Shown here: piece by piece, positions 16,950-25,099 of the stretch
How positions within the stretch are numbered: position 1 is the first letter of the stretch
Layout: every line of letters begins with the position of its first letter
Assembly (NCBI GenBank): GCA_964646465.1
Contig: CAZYEN010000010.1
Location: 1 to 27,584, forward strand
DNA length: 27,584 bases
Source: CALRBF01 sp964646465
GTDB taxonomy: Bacteria > Patescibacteriota > Minisyncoccia > SW-4-49-11
Direction: 5' to 3'
Position numbers and translations under genes: made by a program
The notes under the pieces: model-generated
What the model saw: the letters and a program-made list of their open reading frames with translations, nothing else
Database searches by the model: none
Told to the model about the DNA's origin: nothing

Positions 16950-18049
16950 TTAGTAACCGGAATAGAGTAAGTAGTAGCAGGAACAAGTTTTCTTGCTTGC
17001 TTATTTTGGAAAGTGTTAAGATAAGCGTATAAATATTTATGAACTTGCCCGTCAATAGATAATCTATCTTGAATTACAGGCACATAATTAATAGCCATTT
17101 TATTCAAAATAACTTGCATATCCTGTATGGTATTGAAAGCAGTTATAATAGAACTATAATTACAAGTACTAAAGAATATCCCCTTATTTTGGATAAGACT
17201 TTCATTATATAAACCTCTTGCAGCAAGTACCGGTACTCCTGTACCTAAAGCTAAAGATAGAGGATACTTATCCTCACTCTCTCTAGCAATTTCTACAAAC
17301 ATATTAGCATTTTGAATCAAAGACTTTTCAGTATCACCACTCAACTCACCAACAAAAATAATATTCTCACTTTTATATCTTTTCCTTAACTCAGGTACAA
17401 CTTTCCCTAAAATAATCAAAGACTGTTGTAAATTATGATTGCAATAAGCCTTTATAAATACCTCCAGACTTCTAGAGTCACGATATTGAGAGACATTAAC
17501 CAAAATATAATCTTGAGGATAAATAGATTTGATACTAGTATCTATTGTATCAACATTAGCCTCAATACTAGTCGGAATAATATATAATTTAGATTTGAAA
17601 GTAGGACTAAATAAACTTCTAAGAGCTGGATTAGCAATAACTAAACTGTCTGAAAACCTAGCAGAAATATAAGTAAGTAGTCTAAATTTTTGTCTATTCT
17701 TAGTAGTATTAATAAAAGTGTATTGCTGATAATCAAAGACTATTCTCACCTGAGGCATCTGTAAAGATATCCAAAAAGCAACCCATGCATATTCTAAAGA
17801 CCTAATATGCACAATTTCTAAATTATGTATCTTTTTTAAAGCATTGACCGTAGCTCTAATAGTAGGTTTAGTAGCAATAATATGAATCCCTTTGTATTCA
17901 GAAGCCTGAGTGTAATTCGGCTCTGAGATTACATAAACAAAGTGTCCTCGTCTAGCCAAAGGCACAGCAATAGTCTCTAAATTATATTCATTTCGATCTC
18001 TAGTACTCTGATAGGGAAGGCCTCTGGTTCCGACAAATGCTATAGTCAT
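16946..18049 (-). CDS. GT4-like glycosyltransferase
   Basis: The 367-residue protein has a GT-B fold pattern. The start MTIAFVGTRGLP followed by LARRGHFVYVISE is the N-terminal Rossmann half typical of family 4 glycosyltransferases, and the C-terminal half has IILGKVV, IIFVGELSGD and a nucleotide-sugar site around EIARESEDKYPLSLALGTGVPVLAA. The classic E-x7-E is only loosely matched (E-D-K-Y-P-L-S-L replacing E-G-F-G-L-P), so the donor site may be altered. No membrane span is seen. It probably adds a sugar in surface glycan assembly together with the transferase at 10908-12323; substrates are unknown. It has a near-perfect promoter of its own, with ATG 18049 lying 26 nt after the -10. Confidence 0.85.
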   Translation of the reverse strand: MTIAFVGTRGLPYQSTRDRNEYNLETIAVPLARRGHFVYVISEPNYTQASEYKGIHIIATKPTIRATVNALKKIHNLEIVHIRSLEYAWVAFWISLQMPQVRIVFDYQQYTFINTTKNRQKFRLLTYISARFSDSLVIANPALRSLFSPTFKSKLYIIPTSIEANVDTIDTSIKSIYPQDYILVNVSQYRDSRSLEVFIKAYCNHNLQQSLIILGKVVPELRKRYKSENIIFVGELSGDTEKSLIQNANMFVEIARESEDKYPLSLALGTGVPVLAARGLYNESLIQNKGIFFSTCNYSSIITAFNTIQDMQVILNKMAINYVPVIQDRLSIDGQVHKYLYAYLNTFQNKQARKLVPATTYSIPVTN

Positions 18050-18075
18050 AAATTGAATTATTCTTTTAGGTTCGG

Positions 18076-18104
18076 ATTATAGCATAAAATAGCAGTTTTG
18101 TCAA
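18076..18104 (-). promoter_or_regulatory. Consensus promoter of the glycosyltransferase gene
   Basis: On the minus strand this reads TTGACA (18104-18099), exactly 17 nt, then TATAAT (18081-18076) with TG extension (TGCTATAAT). It matches the bacterial housekeeping consensus at every hexamer base. Confidence 0.92.
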
Positions 18105-18116
18105 AAGTTTATAGAG

Positions 18117-18345
18117 TGTGTGGACTGAGCTTTTGTCTCCCTTCGGAGGGAGTACCCGCAGGGGTAGGGAGGACTGCACTAAAAATTCCCCTCTTGAGGG
18201 GTGGCAGGTTTCACCTGGCGGGGTGGAGTTGTTTTATGTACTCCCTTGGGGGAGGTGTCACCGCAGGTGACGGAGGAGGACTGAGTTTGTCGAATCAGAA
18301 TTCAAAATTCACCATTCACAATTCAAAATTCCTCCAACCCCTCCT
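18117..18345. repeat. Left hairpin-mosaic element (G+C-rich intergenic repeat cluster)
   Basis: This spacer of about 350 bp between the glycosyltransferase and mod holds no credible gene. It contains five hairpins: CTCCCT-TCGG-AGGGAG (18137-18152), TACCC-GCAG-GGGTA (18153-18166), CCCCTC-TT-GAGGGG (18188-18201), CAGGT-TTC-ACCTG (18205-18217) and GTCACC-GCA-GGTGAC (18257-18271). A further CTCCC/GGGAG lies at 18241-18254. The word GGACTG(AG) recurs at 18122, 18171 and 18278. It ends in two direct copies of AATTCAAAATTC (18299-18310, 18320-18331) and a TCCAACCCCTCC box. Matching pieces occur at 25100-25420 and 26955-27095. Confidence 0.85.
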
Positions 18346-18361
18346 CAAAAAGCCAAAAATG

Positions 18362-18370
18362 TGGTATAAT
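18362..18370 (+). promoter_or_regulatory. Extended -10 promoter of mod-res
   Basis: TGGTATAAT is a perfect extended -10, 27 nt before ATG 18398. No good -35 is visible; the hairpin mosaic lies directly upstream. Confidence 0.65.
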
Positions 18371-18397
18371 ATTATTATATAGTAAAATATATTATAA

Positions 18398-20560
18398 ATG
18401 TCTAAATATAATAATTTTTCAAAAGAAGAGCTTCTCAAGATTATTGAAAAGCAGGAATCGGAGTTGAAGACTAAAAAATATGGTCTTGTTTGGGATCGTG
18501 AAAAAGAGCCTGAACAGGTTGTTTTGGATTGTGAAAATAATATTCCAATTTTACAGAGAGTGAAAGAAAAAGAAATCAAAACTAATGATAGTGATGATAA
18601 TATTTTGATTGAAGGAGATAATTATCATGCTCTTACTTGTCTAAATTATACTCACAAAGGGAAAATTGATGTGATTTATATTGATCCTCCGTATAATACG
18701 GGAAATAAAGACTTTGTTTATAATGATAAATATATTGATAAAGAAGATGGTTATAGACATAGCAAGTGGCTCAATTTTATGGAAAAAAGATTAAGACTTG
18801 CTAAAAATTTACTCTCTGAAAATGGAGTTATTTTTATTAGCATTGATGACAATGAATTTGCTCAGTTGAAATTATTATGTGATAATATTTTTGGAGAGAA
18901 AAACTTTATAGGTTTATTGCCTAGATTAGTCAAAAAAGGGGGGAAATCAGGTGATAATATTGCAAAAAACAATGATTATTTATTGGTTTATTTTTTTTCA
19001 CCAAGTTCACAGCTAAAATCTATAGAACATAATGATCCAGGATTTAAATATGAAGATGAGTATTCTAAAGAAAGAGGTCTATATAAGCTAAATCAAACAT
19101 TAGATTATGATACATTAGGATATGTTAATTCTCTTGATTATGAAATAACTATAAATGGTGAAAGTTATTTTCCAGGTAGTTATACAAAAGATCAGCATAT
19201 AAGAAGGAAAGAAGAAAATCCTAAAAATGGGCATAGGTGGAGATGGTCAAAAGATTTATTTAATTTTGGTTTTAAAAACGGTTTCATTGTAGTAAAACAG
19301 TATAAAGACAAGCCAAGTAGGATTTACACAAAAACCTATCAAAATGCAACTATTTCAAAAAATAATAATGGAGAATATTTTGTTGAAATTATACCAAGAA
19401 CAAAAATTATTACCTCAATAGATTTTATTGACAATAAATTTTCAAATGATGGTGCTAAAAAAGAATTGCAAAATATTTTTGGAGACAATAAATTTGATTA
19501 TCCTAAACCATCTTATTTAATTCAATATTTATTACAATTATCAACTGAAAAAAATTCTATTATTCTTGATTTTTTTGCAGGAAGTGGAACAACAGGGCAA
19601 GCAGTTTTGTCATTAAACAAAGAAGATAATGGAAATCGTAAATTTATTTTATGTACAAATAATGATTTAAACGGAGTAGGAAGTGATCTCGCAGAGAAAA
19701 ATCTCAATGAAGACAGAGAAAAATTTGGAATTTGTCAAAGAGTTACTTATCCAAGACTTGAAAAAGTTATCAAAGGCTATAATAAAAATGGAAACGGTGA
19801 ATGGATTGATGGATTAAATGGCAATCTTCAATACTTCAAAACTGATCTTATCCCAGTAGAGAGAATAGATAATATTAGTGATAAACAAAGAAATGAGCTT
19901 TCAGAAAGAGCGGGGCAGATGATAGCTATTAAAGAAAATACTTTTGAAGAGGTTGAGACTAACGAATGGTATCAAATTTTTGAAAATAAAGATAAAAGTA
20001 GAAAAACAGCGATTTATTTCCGTGAAGATATGGATGAGTTTGAAAGTTTACTTGAAAAAATAGGTAAAACCAAAACAGTTTTATATGTTTTTAGTTATTC
20101 AAGAATTGATAAAAAAATATTTAATTATATTGGGAAAAATGTTGTTTTGGAGGATGTTCCAGAGCCAATATTAGAAATTTATAAAGAAATAAATTTAACC
20201 TTAAAAGAAAGTGTACGAAAATATAATTTAAAAACTGAATTAGAAAGATCAAAAAAACATATAGAAGGAGAAAACAAAGAAGATGGAGCAAGAGTTTTGA
20301 GGGTATGTATTGAAAATCTAATCCATCAAATCTGTATTAAAAACTCAATTGAAATAGAGAATAGACAGGTATCATTTCTTAATGATGAACTTAAGAGGAT
20401 AAACTGTTTTGATAAAATTGTATGGGAAAAAAATAAAACTTTCATTGCTATTGGTAATAATGCAAGTCATGGAGACTATTCGGGCTTTTCTTTAAAAGAT
20501 TTAGTAGCTTTCTATGATCATTTAATTCAAATGATTTCTACTTTTAATATTAACCAATAA
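18398..20560 (+). CDS. Type III restriction-modification system, Mod subunit (N6-adenine methyltransferase)
   Basis: Mod recognises the target sequence and methylates adenine, and is also required by Res. The 720-residue protein has motif IV DPPY at 96-99 (VIYIDPPYNTG) before motif I FAGSGTT at 393-399, the beta-class order usual for type III Mod. The part between them holds the likely target-recognition region. At the C-terminus (about 613-720) there is an extra helical segment ending in IGNNASHGDYSGFS and LKDLVAFYDHLIQM, resembling HEPN/DUF4145-like domains. This would explain a length above the more usual 600-680. No clear HEPN Rx4-6H nuclease motif is visible. Res follows after 2 nt. The methylated site cannot be predicted. 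Confidence 0.94.
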   Translation: MSKYNNFSKEELLKIIEKQESELKTKKYGLVWDREKEPEQVVLDCENNIPILQRVKEKEIKTNDSDDNILIEGDNYHALTCLNYTHKGKIDVIYIDPPYNTGNKDFVYNDKYIDKEDGYRHSKWLNFMEKRLRLAKNLLSENGVIFISIDDNEFAQLKLLCDNIFGEKNFIGLLPRLVKKGGKSGDNIAKNNDYLLVYFFSPSSQLKSIEHNDPGFKYEDEYSKERGLYKLNQTLDYDTLGYVNSLDYEITINGESYFPGSYTKDQHIRRKEENPKNGHRWRWSKDLFNFGFKNGFIVVKQYKDKPSRIYTKTYQNATISKNNNGEYFVEIIPRTKIITSIDFIDNKFSNDGAKKELQNIFGDNKFDYPKPSYLIQYLLQLSTEKNSIILDFFAGSGTTGQAVLSLNKEDNGNRKFILCTNNDLNGVGSDLAEKNLNEDREKFGICQRVTYPRLEKVIKGYNKNGNGEWIDGLNGNLQYFKTDLIPVERIDNISDKQRNELSERAGQMIAIKENTFEEVETNEWYQIFENKDKSRKTAIYFREDMDEFESLLEKIGKTKTVLYVFSYSRIDKKIFNYIGKNVVLEDVPEPILEIYKEINLTLKESVRKYNLKTELERSKKHIEGENKEDGARVLRVCIENLIHQICIKNSIEIENRQVSFLNDELKRINCFDKIVWEKNKTFIAIGNNASHGDYSGFSLKDLVAFYDHLIQMISTFNINQ

Positions 20561-20562
20561 TT

Positions 20563-22905
20563 ATGTCTATTCACTTAAAAGATTTTCAAGAAGTAGCTAT
20601 TAACCAATTAAGTATTACTTTTTTGGAACTTTGGAAAACAGGAAATTATAAGATCCCTCTTATTTTTAAGGCTCCGACTGGGGCTGGAAAAACTATTATG
20701 ATGGCTGAGTTTTTGAGGTGCCTAGATGATAATTACCAGTTTCATGAGGATAAAGCTTATATATGGATTTCTTTTGGTGGGGATGATTCTTATAGTCAAT
20801 CTAAAAATAAGCTCTATCATTACTACAATGAAGGTACTGATATGAATTTGAAAGATATTAATAATTTAAGTGAAGGTAAGTTATATAAAAATAATATTTT
20901 CTTTATTAATTGGTCAAAGATTAAGGGGAATGATAAAGAATCTAAAAAATTAAGAAAGCCAAATGAACATACAGAAGGTGAGTTTGGAGTTTTTGATGAA
21001 TTTATACAGAAAACTAAAAAAGAAAGAGATCTTGTGTTGATAATTGATGAGGCTCATACAGAAACTAGCACTAATCTTGCTGAGGAGGTGATCAATCTTA
21101 TTAACCCAAGAATTATCTTAAAGGTTACTGCAACCCCTAAGGATGAAATGGAAATTAAATCTTTGGCTTTTGATAAAAAAGCTGGTTTTGTGGAGGTGTT
21201 GGAGGCAGATGTTATTAATAGTGGTTTAATAAAAGAAAAGCTTATTATTCAAACGGAAGAGGAGATTAAAAGATTAGAAAATAAAAATTTTAGTGAAGAT
21301 GAAATTATGCTTGAATTAGCTTTTAATAAAAGGCTTGAGCTTAAAAAATATTATGAGGAATTAGATTTGGATATTAACCCGCTTGTCTTGATCCAGCTTC
21401 CAAGTGATGAAAAAGAAAAAGAGGATGTTGCCACGAATAAAAAGGATATGGTTTTGTCTTATTTGAGACAAAAAGGTGTTAAAAATAATGAAATAGCTAT
21501 TTGGTTGTCTAAAGAGAAGCAAAATCTTGAGCTGATAGAAAAGAATAATAATGAGGTTAATTTTATGCTCTTTAAGGTTGCTCCTGCGACTGGTTGGGAT
21601 TGTCCTAGAGCGGATGTTTTGGTGATGTTTAGAGAAATTGGAACTCCTTCATTTCATACTCAAATTATTGGGAGGATAAAGAGAATGCCAGAAGGTCATC
21701 ATTATCCAAAAGAGGAGTTGAATAAAGCTTATATTTATACTAATTATAATAAAAATCATATTAAGGATATAAAGGAAGTTGAAAATGGGAATAAGCCTCC
21801 AGTTCATTATACTAGTTTAAAGCCATCAATTATTCCAATTACCCTTGAGACGGTTTTTCATCATCGTACAGATTTTAATACACTTCAGCCAGAACATAAG
21901 TTTCAAAAAAACTTTAAAAATTCTTTAGATAAGTACTTTGGTATCAATATGAAATCTAATATTGATTTTGATTATAATAAAAATCTTGTAAAGAATAGGA
22001 TTAAACTTGACCCAAAAAGTGTAGATAATAAAATAGTTGTTAATGCAGAAATTGAAAGCTATGATAATTTTGTACAAGAAATAAAGGATAAAAGTCAAAA
22101 CTATGATTATCATTTTTCACAATTAGATATTGAAAGATATTATAATTTACTTTGTTTTGAAGAATTAAAGAAACAAGATGTTGATGATGCTAAATATAAT
22201 CCTTCTAGATCATGGAATCCTTTTAAAAAAGCCTTAAATGCTTGGTCTGAAACAAGACTGGGACTAGATAAAAATATTTGGTATAAAGTAATTGTTAATG
22301 AGCTTTTGAATCGTGATAGTGAATTACAAAAAGCTATTCATAAAGCACTTATTGAATTTAGAGTGATTTATAATATTGAAGTAAAAGAGAAGGCAGAAAA
22401 AGATATTTTTGATATATTCATCCCAGAAAAAGAGGTTAATTTTACAGATGATTTTGAAGAAATAGAGGTTTCAAAGAATGTCTATGAAAAATTTTATATT
22501 AGAAAGGATTATAAAGGGAAAGAGAATGAAACTAAATTTATTGAATTTTTAGAATCTCAGGATATTGATTGGTGGCATAAGCAAGGTGATAGTGGTAGAA
22601 ATGCTTTTGCGGTTGAATATTATGATACTCAGGAAAAGAAAAATAGACTATTCTATTTGGATTTCATTGTAAAAAAGGGAGATATAGTTTATTTACTTGA
22701 TACAAAATCTGGAAATACAGCTAAATCACAAGAAACAGCTGATAAAAATAAAGCTCTGCAAAGGTGGATTAAGAGTAAAAAAGAAGTCTATGAGTTTAAT
22801 ATTATTGGAGGTATTGTAGATTATAAACATCCTAGTTGGAGAATTAATACTAAAGAAAATTATGTATATGAAAATGAGAGTGATTGGGAAGGGTTAGGTT
22901 TTTAG
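20563..22905 (+). CDS. Type III restriction-modification system, Res subunit
   Basis: Res is the ATP-dependent helicase-nuclease that cuts DNA with unmethylated, suitably placed sites in complex with Mod. The 780-residue protein has Walker A APTGAGKT (37-44), DEAH at 162-165, TAT near 189, motifs V-VI (ATGWDCPRADVL...TQIIGRIKRMP at about 340-370), and a C-terminal PD-(D/E)xK nuclease with Asp700 and Asp713-Thr-Lys715 (YLDFIV...LLDTKSG). All active motifs are intact, so the system looks functional. It is shorter than the 900-1000 residues of classic enzymes. This is the only recognised gene here ending in TAG. Confidence 0.94.
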   Translation: MSIHLKDFQEVAINQLSITFLELWKTGNYKIPLIFKAPTGAGKTIMMAEFLRCLDDNYQFHEDKAYIWISFGGDDSYSQSKNKLYHYYNEGTDMNLKDINNLSEGKLYKNNIFFINWSKIKGNDKESKKLRKPNEHTEGEFGVFDEFIQKTKKERDLVLIIDEAHTETSTNLAEEVINLINPRIILKVTATPKDEMEIKSLAFDKKAGFVEVLEADVINSGLIKEKLIIQTEEEIKRLENKNFSEDEIMLELAFNKRLELKKYYEELDLDINPLVLIQLPSDEKEKEDVATNKKDMVLSYLRQKGVKNNEIAIWLSKEKQNLELIEKNNNEVNFMLFKVAPATGWDCPRADVLVMFREIGTPSFHTQIIGRIKRMPEGHHYPKEELNKAYIYTNYNKNHIKDIKEVENGNKPPVHYTSLKPSIIPITLETVFHHRTDFNTLQPEHKFQKNFKNSLDKYFGINMKSNIDFDYNKNLVKNRIKLDPKSVDNKIVVNAEIESYDNFVQEIKDKSQNYDYHFSQLDIERYYNLLCFEELKKQDVDDAKYNPSRSWNPFKKALNAWSETRLGLDKNIWYKVIVNELLNRDSELQKAIHKALIEFRVIYNIEVKEKAEKDIFDIFIPEKEVNFTDDFEEIEVSKNVYEKFYIRKDYKGKENETKFIEFLESQDIDWWHKQGDSGRNAFAVEYYDTQEKKNRLFYLDFIVKKGDIVYLLDTKSGNTAKSQETADKNKALQRWIKSKKEVYEFNIIGGIVDYKHPSWRINTKENYVYENESDWEGLGF

Positions 22906-22933
22906 TCTTCAATCATAAATTTTAGGCAACATA

Positions 22934-22942
22934 TGATACTAT
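22934..22942 (+). promoter_or_regulatory. Extended -10 promoter of the KAP gene
   Basis: TGATACTAT is a TGn-extended -10 with one mismatch, 30 nt before ATG 22973. No -35 is evident. Confidence 0.45.
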
Positions 22943-22972
22943 AGTTTTATAACAGTTAAATTATTTATTAAT

Positions 22973-24667
22973 ATGAGCTATACAATTGAAGATTTATTGG
23001 GAGCAGAACAAAAAGCACATGAAATTGCTGATAAAATTAAAAAAGAATTCCCTAAAAAGAAAGAGTCTTCAACTTTGGATAAAATCAGAAAATGTTTTAT
23101 TACTTATTTAGCTCAAATCAAAAATTGGATTGATAAAACAATTAAAAAAAATGAAACTCAATCAAATGATGAAAAATATAAATACAGCAATAAATCTAGC
23201 AATATGTATGCTATTTATGGAGGTTGGGGGACTGGTAAAACTAGATTATTGGAGGAGTTAGAAGTTTTAATCAAAAATGATTATGAAGTGTTTTGGTTTC
23301 GCCCTTGGGAGTATTTTGAAGAGTCTCAAAATATAGATAAAAAGCTATTATTTAAAATTTTAGATCAGGATAAAATTTGGAAATGGCTAAATTTAGGTGG
23401 GATTCTATTTGTAATTATGACTATTTTTACCATTGGAAATATGCAATGGTTTCAAGCTAATCTTTGGCAAAACTTTATTGCTTTAAATTTAAATGATTAT
23501 TTTGTAGTAATTGGGGTTTTTGTAATAATTTTACTGATATTATATAAATTCAACATAATTCAATTTATATCTAATTTAGGAATAGGAAGTATAAGTTTTG
23601 ATATAGCAAAACTTTATTCTAACCTCCGAGATTATACAGAATCTAGTGAAGAGATACAAAAAGAAATTTCAAGTAAGATCAAAAAACAAACCATAGTTTT
23701 TGTAGATGATATTGATAGATGTCGTAAAGAAACTGTGCTAGAAGTATTAGAGCATATTAAGCATTTTTATGCTTCTGATAAATTATTTTTTATATTTGCT
23801 ATAGATAGAAAATCTCTAGCTACATATATTGCTGAGCATTATAACTATCAAACAAAAGGTGGAGAAATAGACTTTGATAGAGGGTATCAATATCTAGATA
23901 AATTATTCCCAGAATATTATAATCTTAGATATTTAGATGGTAGAGAACTATTTAATGAATACTTAAAGAAGCAAGAGATCTATAATGAATTAACTGATAC
24001 AGATAGAGAAAATTATTATCTATTGATAGAATATTATGCTTCTTTTAACTGGAGAAAAGTAGGGGCTTTGATTGAGAAATTTGCTGAAATTTATAAGAAA
24101 ATAGGCTATTCGAAAGTTGTTGAAGTTGACGATGGTAAGTTTATATATTTAGATCAAATCTTTAGATGGTGTCTGGTGCATGAGTTTTATCCTGAAGTTT
24201 TTGAGGAGAGGAATTGGAGGAAAGTGGTTGTTGAGAAATTTTATGGTACAGAAAATAGTACTGATAATTTATTTTGTAGAAATCCTTTATCTGATTGGCA
24301 CAGAGATAAATATTTTCAAACTATTGAGGATAGTACAAAAGATAATATTCCATTCAATAAAACATTTTATTTGGAAAAATTATATAATTATAATGGAGAG
24401 TTTGAATTTATTCCGAAACAAAAAGTTGGCTTTTCTTTTAGCTTACCTAGTAATATTTCTGGTAGTCATATAAAAGTATGGATAGATAGTAATACTGCAG
24501 AAACTGTATTTAAAAAAAACATTCCTCTTGAATATGGATTGGAACTATCTCTAGATAGTGTAAGGGATATATTAAATGTATGTATAGATCTTATTATGGC
24601 TAAAGGATTTAGTCATAGTGATAAAATTGGGGTTGGTACAGTCAAAATAGCCAAAATGAAACCCTAA
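22973..24667 (+). CDS. KAP-family P-loop NTPase with two membrane spans
   Basis: KAP NTPases are STAND-like ATPases with membrane helices inserted in the ATPase domain; phage-exclusion protein PifA of plasmid F belongs to the group. The 564-residue protein shows Walker A GGWGTGKT (83-90), then FRPWEYFEES, two hydrophobic spans (about 140-160 and 175-198) placed between Walker A and Walker B, Walker B IVFVDDIDRC near 240-249, and FIFAIDRKSLATYI. The C-terminal 200 residues are not recognised. It follows res by 67 nt with its own promoter. Its place beside a type III system fits a defence role, but that is inference; no toxin or nuclease domain is visible. Confidence 0.88.
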   Translation: MSYTIEDLLGAEQKAHEIADKIKKEFPKKKESSTLDKIRKCFITYLAQIKNWIDKTIKKNETQSNDEKYKYSNKSSNMYAIYGGWGTGKTRLLEELEVLIKNDYEVFWFRPWEYFEESQNIDKKLLFKILDQDKIWKWLNLGGILFVIMTIFTIGNMQWFQANLWQNFIALNLNDYFVVIGVFVIILLILYKFNIIQFISNLGIGSISFDIAKLYSNLRDYTESSEEIQKEISSKIKKQTIVFVDDIDRCRKETVLEVLEHIKHFYASDKLFFIFAIDRKSLATYIAEHYNYQTKGGEIDFDRGYQYLDKLFPEYYNLRYLDGRELFNEYLKKQEIYNELTDTDRENYYLLIEYYASFNWRKVGALIEKFAEIYKKIGYSKVVEVDDGKFIYLDQIFRWCLVHEFYPEVFEERNWRKVVVEKFYGTENSTDNLFCRNPLSDWHRDKYFQTIEDSTKDNIPFNKTFYLEKLYNYNGEFEFIPKQKVGFSFSLPSNISGSHIKVWIDSNTAETVFKKNIPLEYGLELSLDSVRDILNVCIDLIMAKGFSHSDKIGVGTVKIAKMKP

Positions 24668-24723
24668 AAATAATAAATTTATCAAATCAAACTATATAAA
24701 ACCATCTTACAATTCTTGATCTT

Positions 24724-24754
24724 GAAAATAAAAAATCCCCCGCAGTGGCGGGGG
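24724..24754 (-). terminator. Strong intrinsic terminator of the small minus-strand gene
   Basis: On the minus strand a 7-bp G+C stem (CCCCCGC/GCGGGGG with loop CACT, 24754-24737) is followed at once by ATTTTTTATTTTC. On the plus strand no T-run follows, so it acts only for minus-strand transcripts and should not stop the KAP transcript. Confidence 0.88.
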
Positions 24755-24790
24755 GGGAGGGAGAGATGTTGTTGTGTTGGGGTGATGGTG

Positions 24791-25024
24791 TCAGGTAGGT
24801 AGTAATCCGTCGAGATTGTGTGAATAGAAATCAATTTCTAGCTCAAATGGAGCCCAATCTTGAGGTTTGTCATCAATAGCCTCCCGAACCTCTTGCTCTG
24901 CATCGAGGTCATCAGCGACCTCCCATTTCTCCTGTTCTGCAGCACGGCATTCCGCTTCTGCATCGATGGGGCTGGGTGTGTGTGTGGTACCTGACCAGTG
25001 TGGGCGTACTGTGGATTGAAACAT
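24791..25024 (-). CDS. Small acidic protein, single-gene transcription unit, unrecognised
   Basis: This 77-codon reading frame has no family I recognise. It is strongly acidic (about 19 Asp/Glu against 5 Lys/Arg) with three Trp, one Cys, and a probable central helix with a repeated I/L-D-A-E unit (PIDAEAECRAAEQ and DLDAEQEVREA). No signal peptide or membrane span is seen. It is the only gene here ending in TGA, and at about half G+C it is far richer than its neighbours. The case for a real gene is its context: a TTGACA-17-TATTAT promoter with the usual 26-nt distance to ATG, and a strong terminator 37 nt after the stop. It could instead be a structured RNA of about 310 nt. An anti-restriction or DNA-mimic role would be pure speculation. 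Confidence 0.55.
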   Translation of the reverse strand: MFQSTVRPHWSGTTHTPSPIDAEAECRAAEQEKWEVADDLDAEQEVREAIDDKPQDWAPFELEIDFYSHNLDGLLPT

Positions 25025-25050
25025 TTTTCTTAAAGAGATTTTCGTACAAT

Positions 25051-25079
25051 ATAATAGTACATTTTCCTAATTTTGTCAA
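25051..25079 (-). promoter_or_regulatory. Near-consensus promoter of the small minus-strand gene
   Basis: On the minus strand: TTGACA (25079-25074), 17 nt, TATTAT (25056-25051). The predicted transcript starts near 25044, about 20 nt before the ATG. Confidence 0.85.
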
Positions 25080-25099
25080 TAGCTAGTAACTAGTTTTAT

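Noticed and set aside
18298..18336. Transposon or insertion-sequence end with transposase
   Set aside because: AT-rich direct repeats are present, but no transposase fragment or clear target duplication is visible in the window.
18117..18345. CRISPR array
   Set aside because: Repeated units are hairpins at irregular spacing without constant-length spacers, and no cas gene is near.
18098..18382. 94-codon plus-strand ORF in the spacer before mod
   Set aside because: It runs through the hairpin mosaic, is Gly/Arg/Pro-rich from the repeat units, overlaps the glycosyltransferase -35, and has no family-like sequence.
24180..24473. 97-codon plus-strand ORF inside the KAP gene
   Set aside because: It is a frame-shifted shadow with no independent signals, and the KAP frame is continuous.
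24737..25044. tmRNA, 6S or SRP RNA as the identity of the small minus-strand transcript
   Set aside because: No tRNA-like ends, tag-peptide frame, 6S bubble or SRP motif could be found; the ORF and start spacing fit a protein better.
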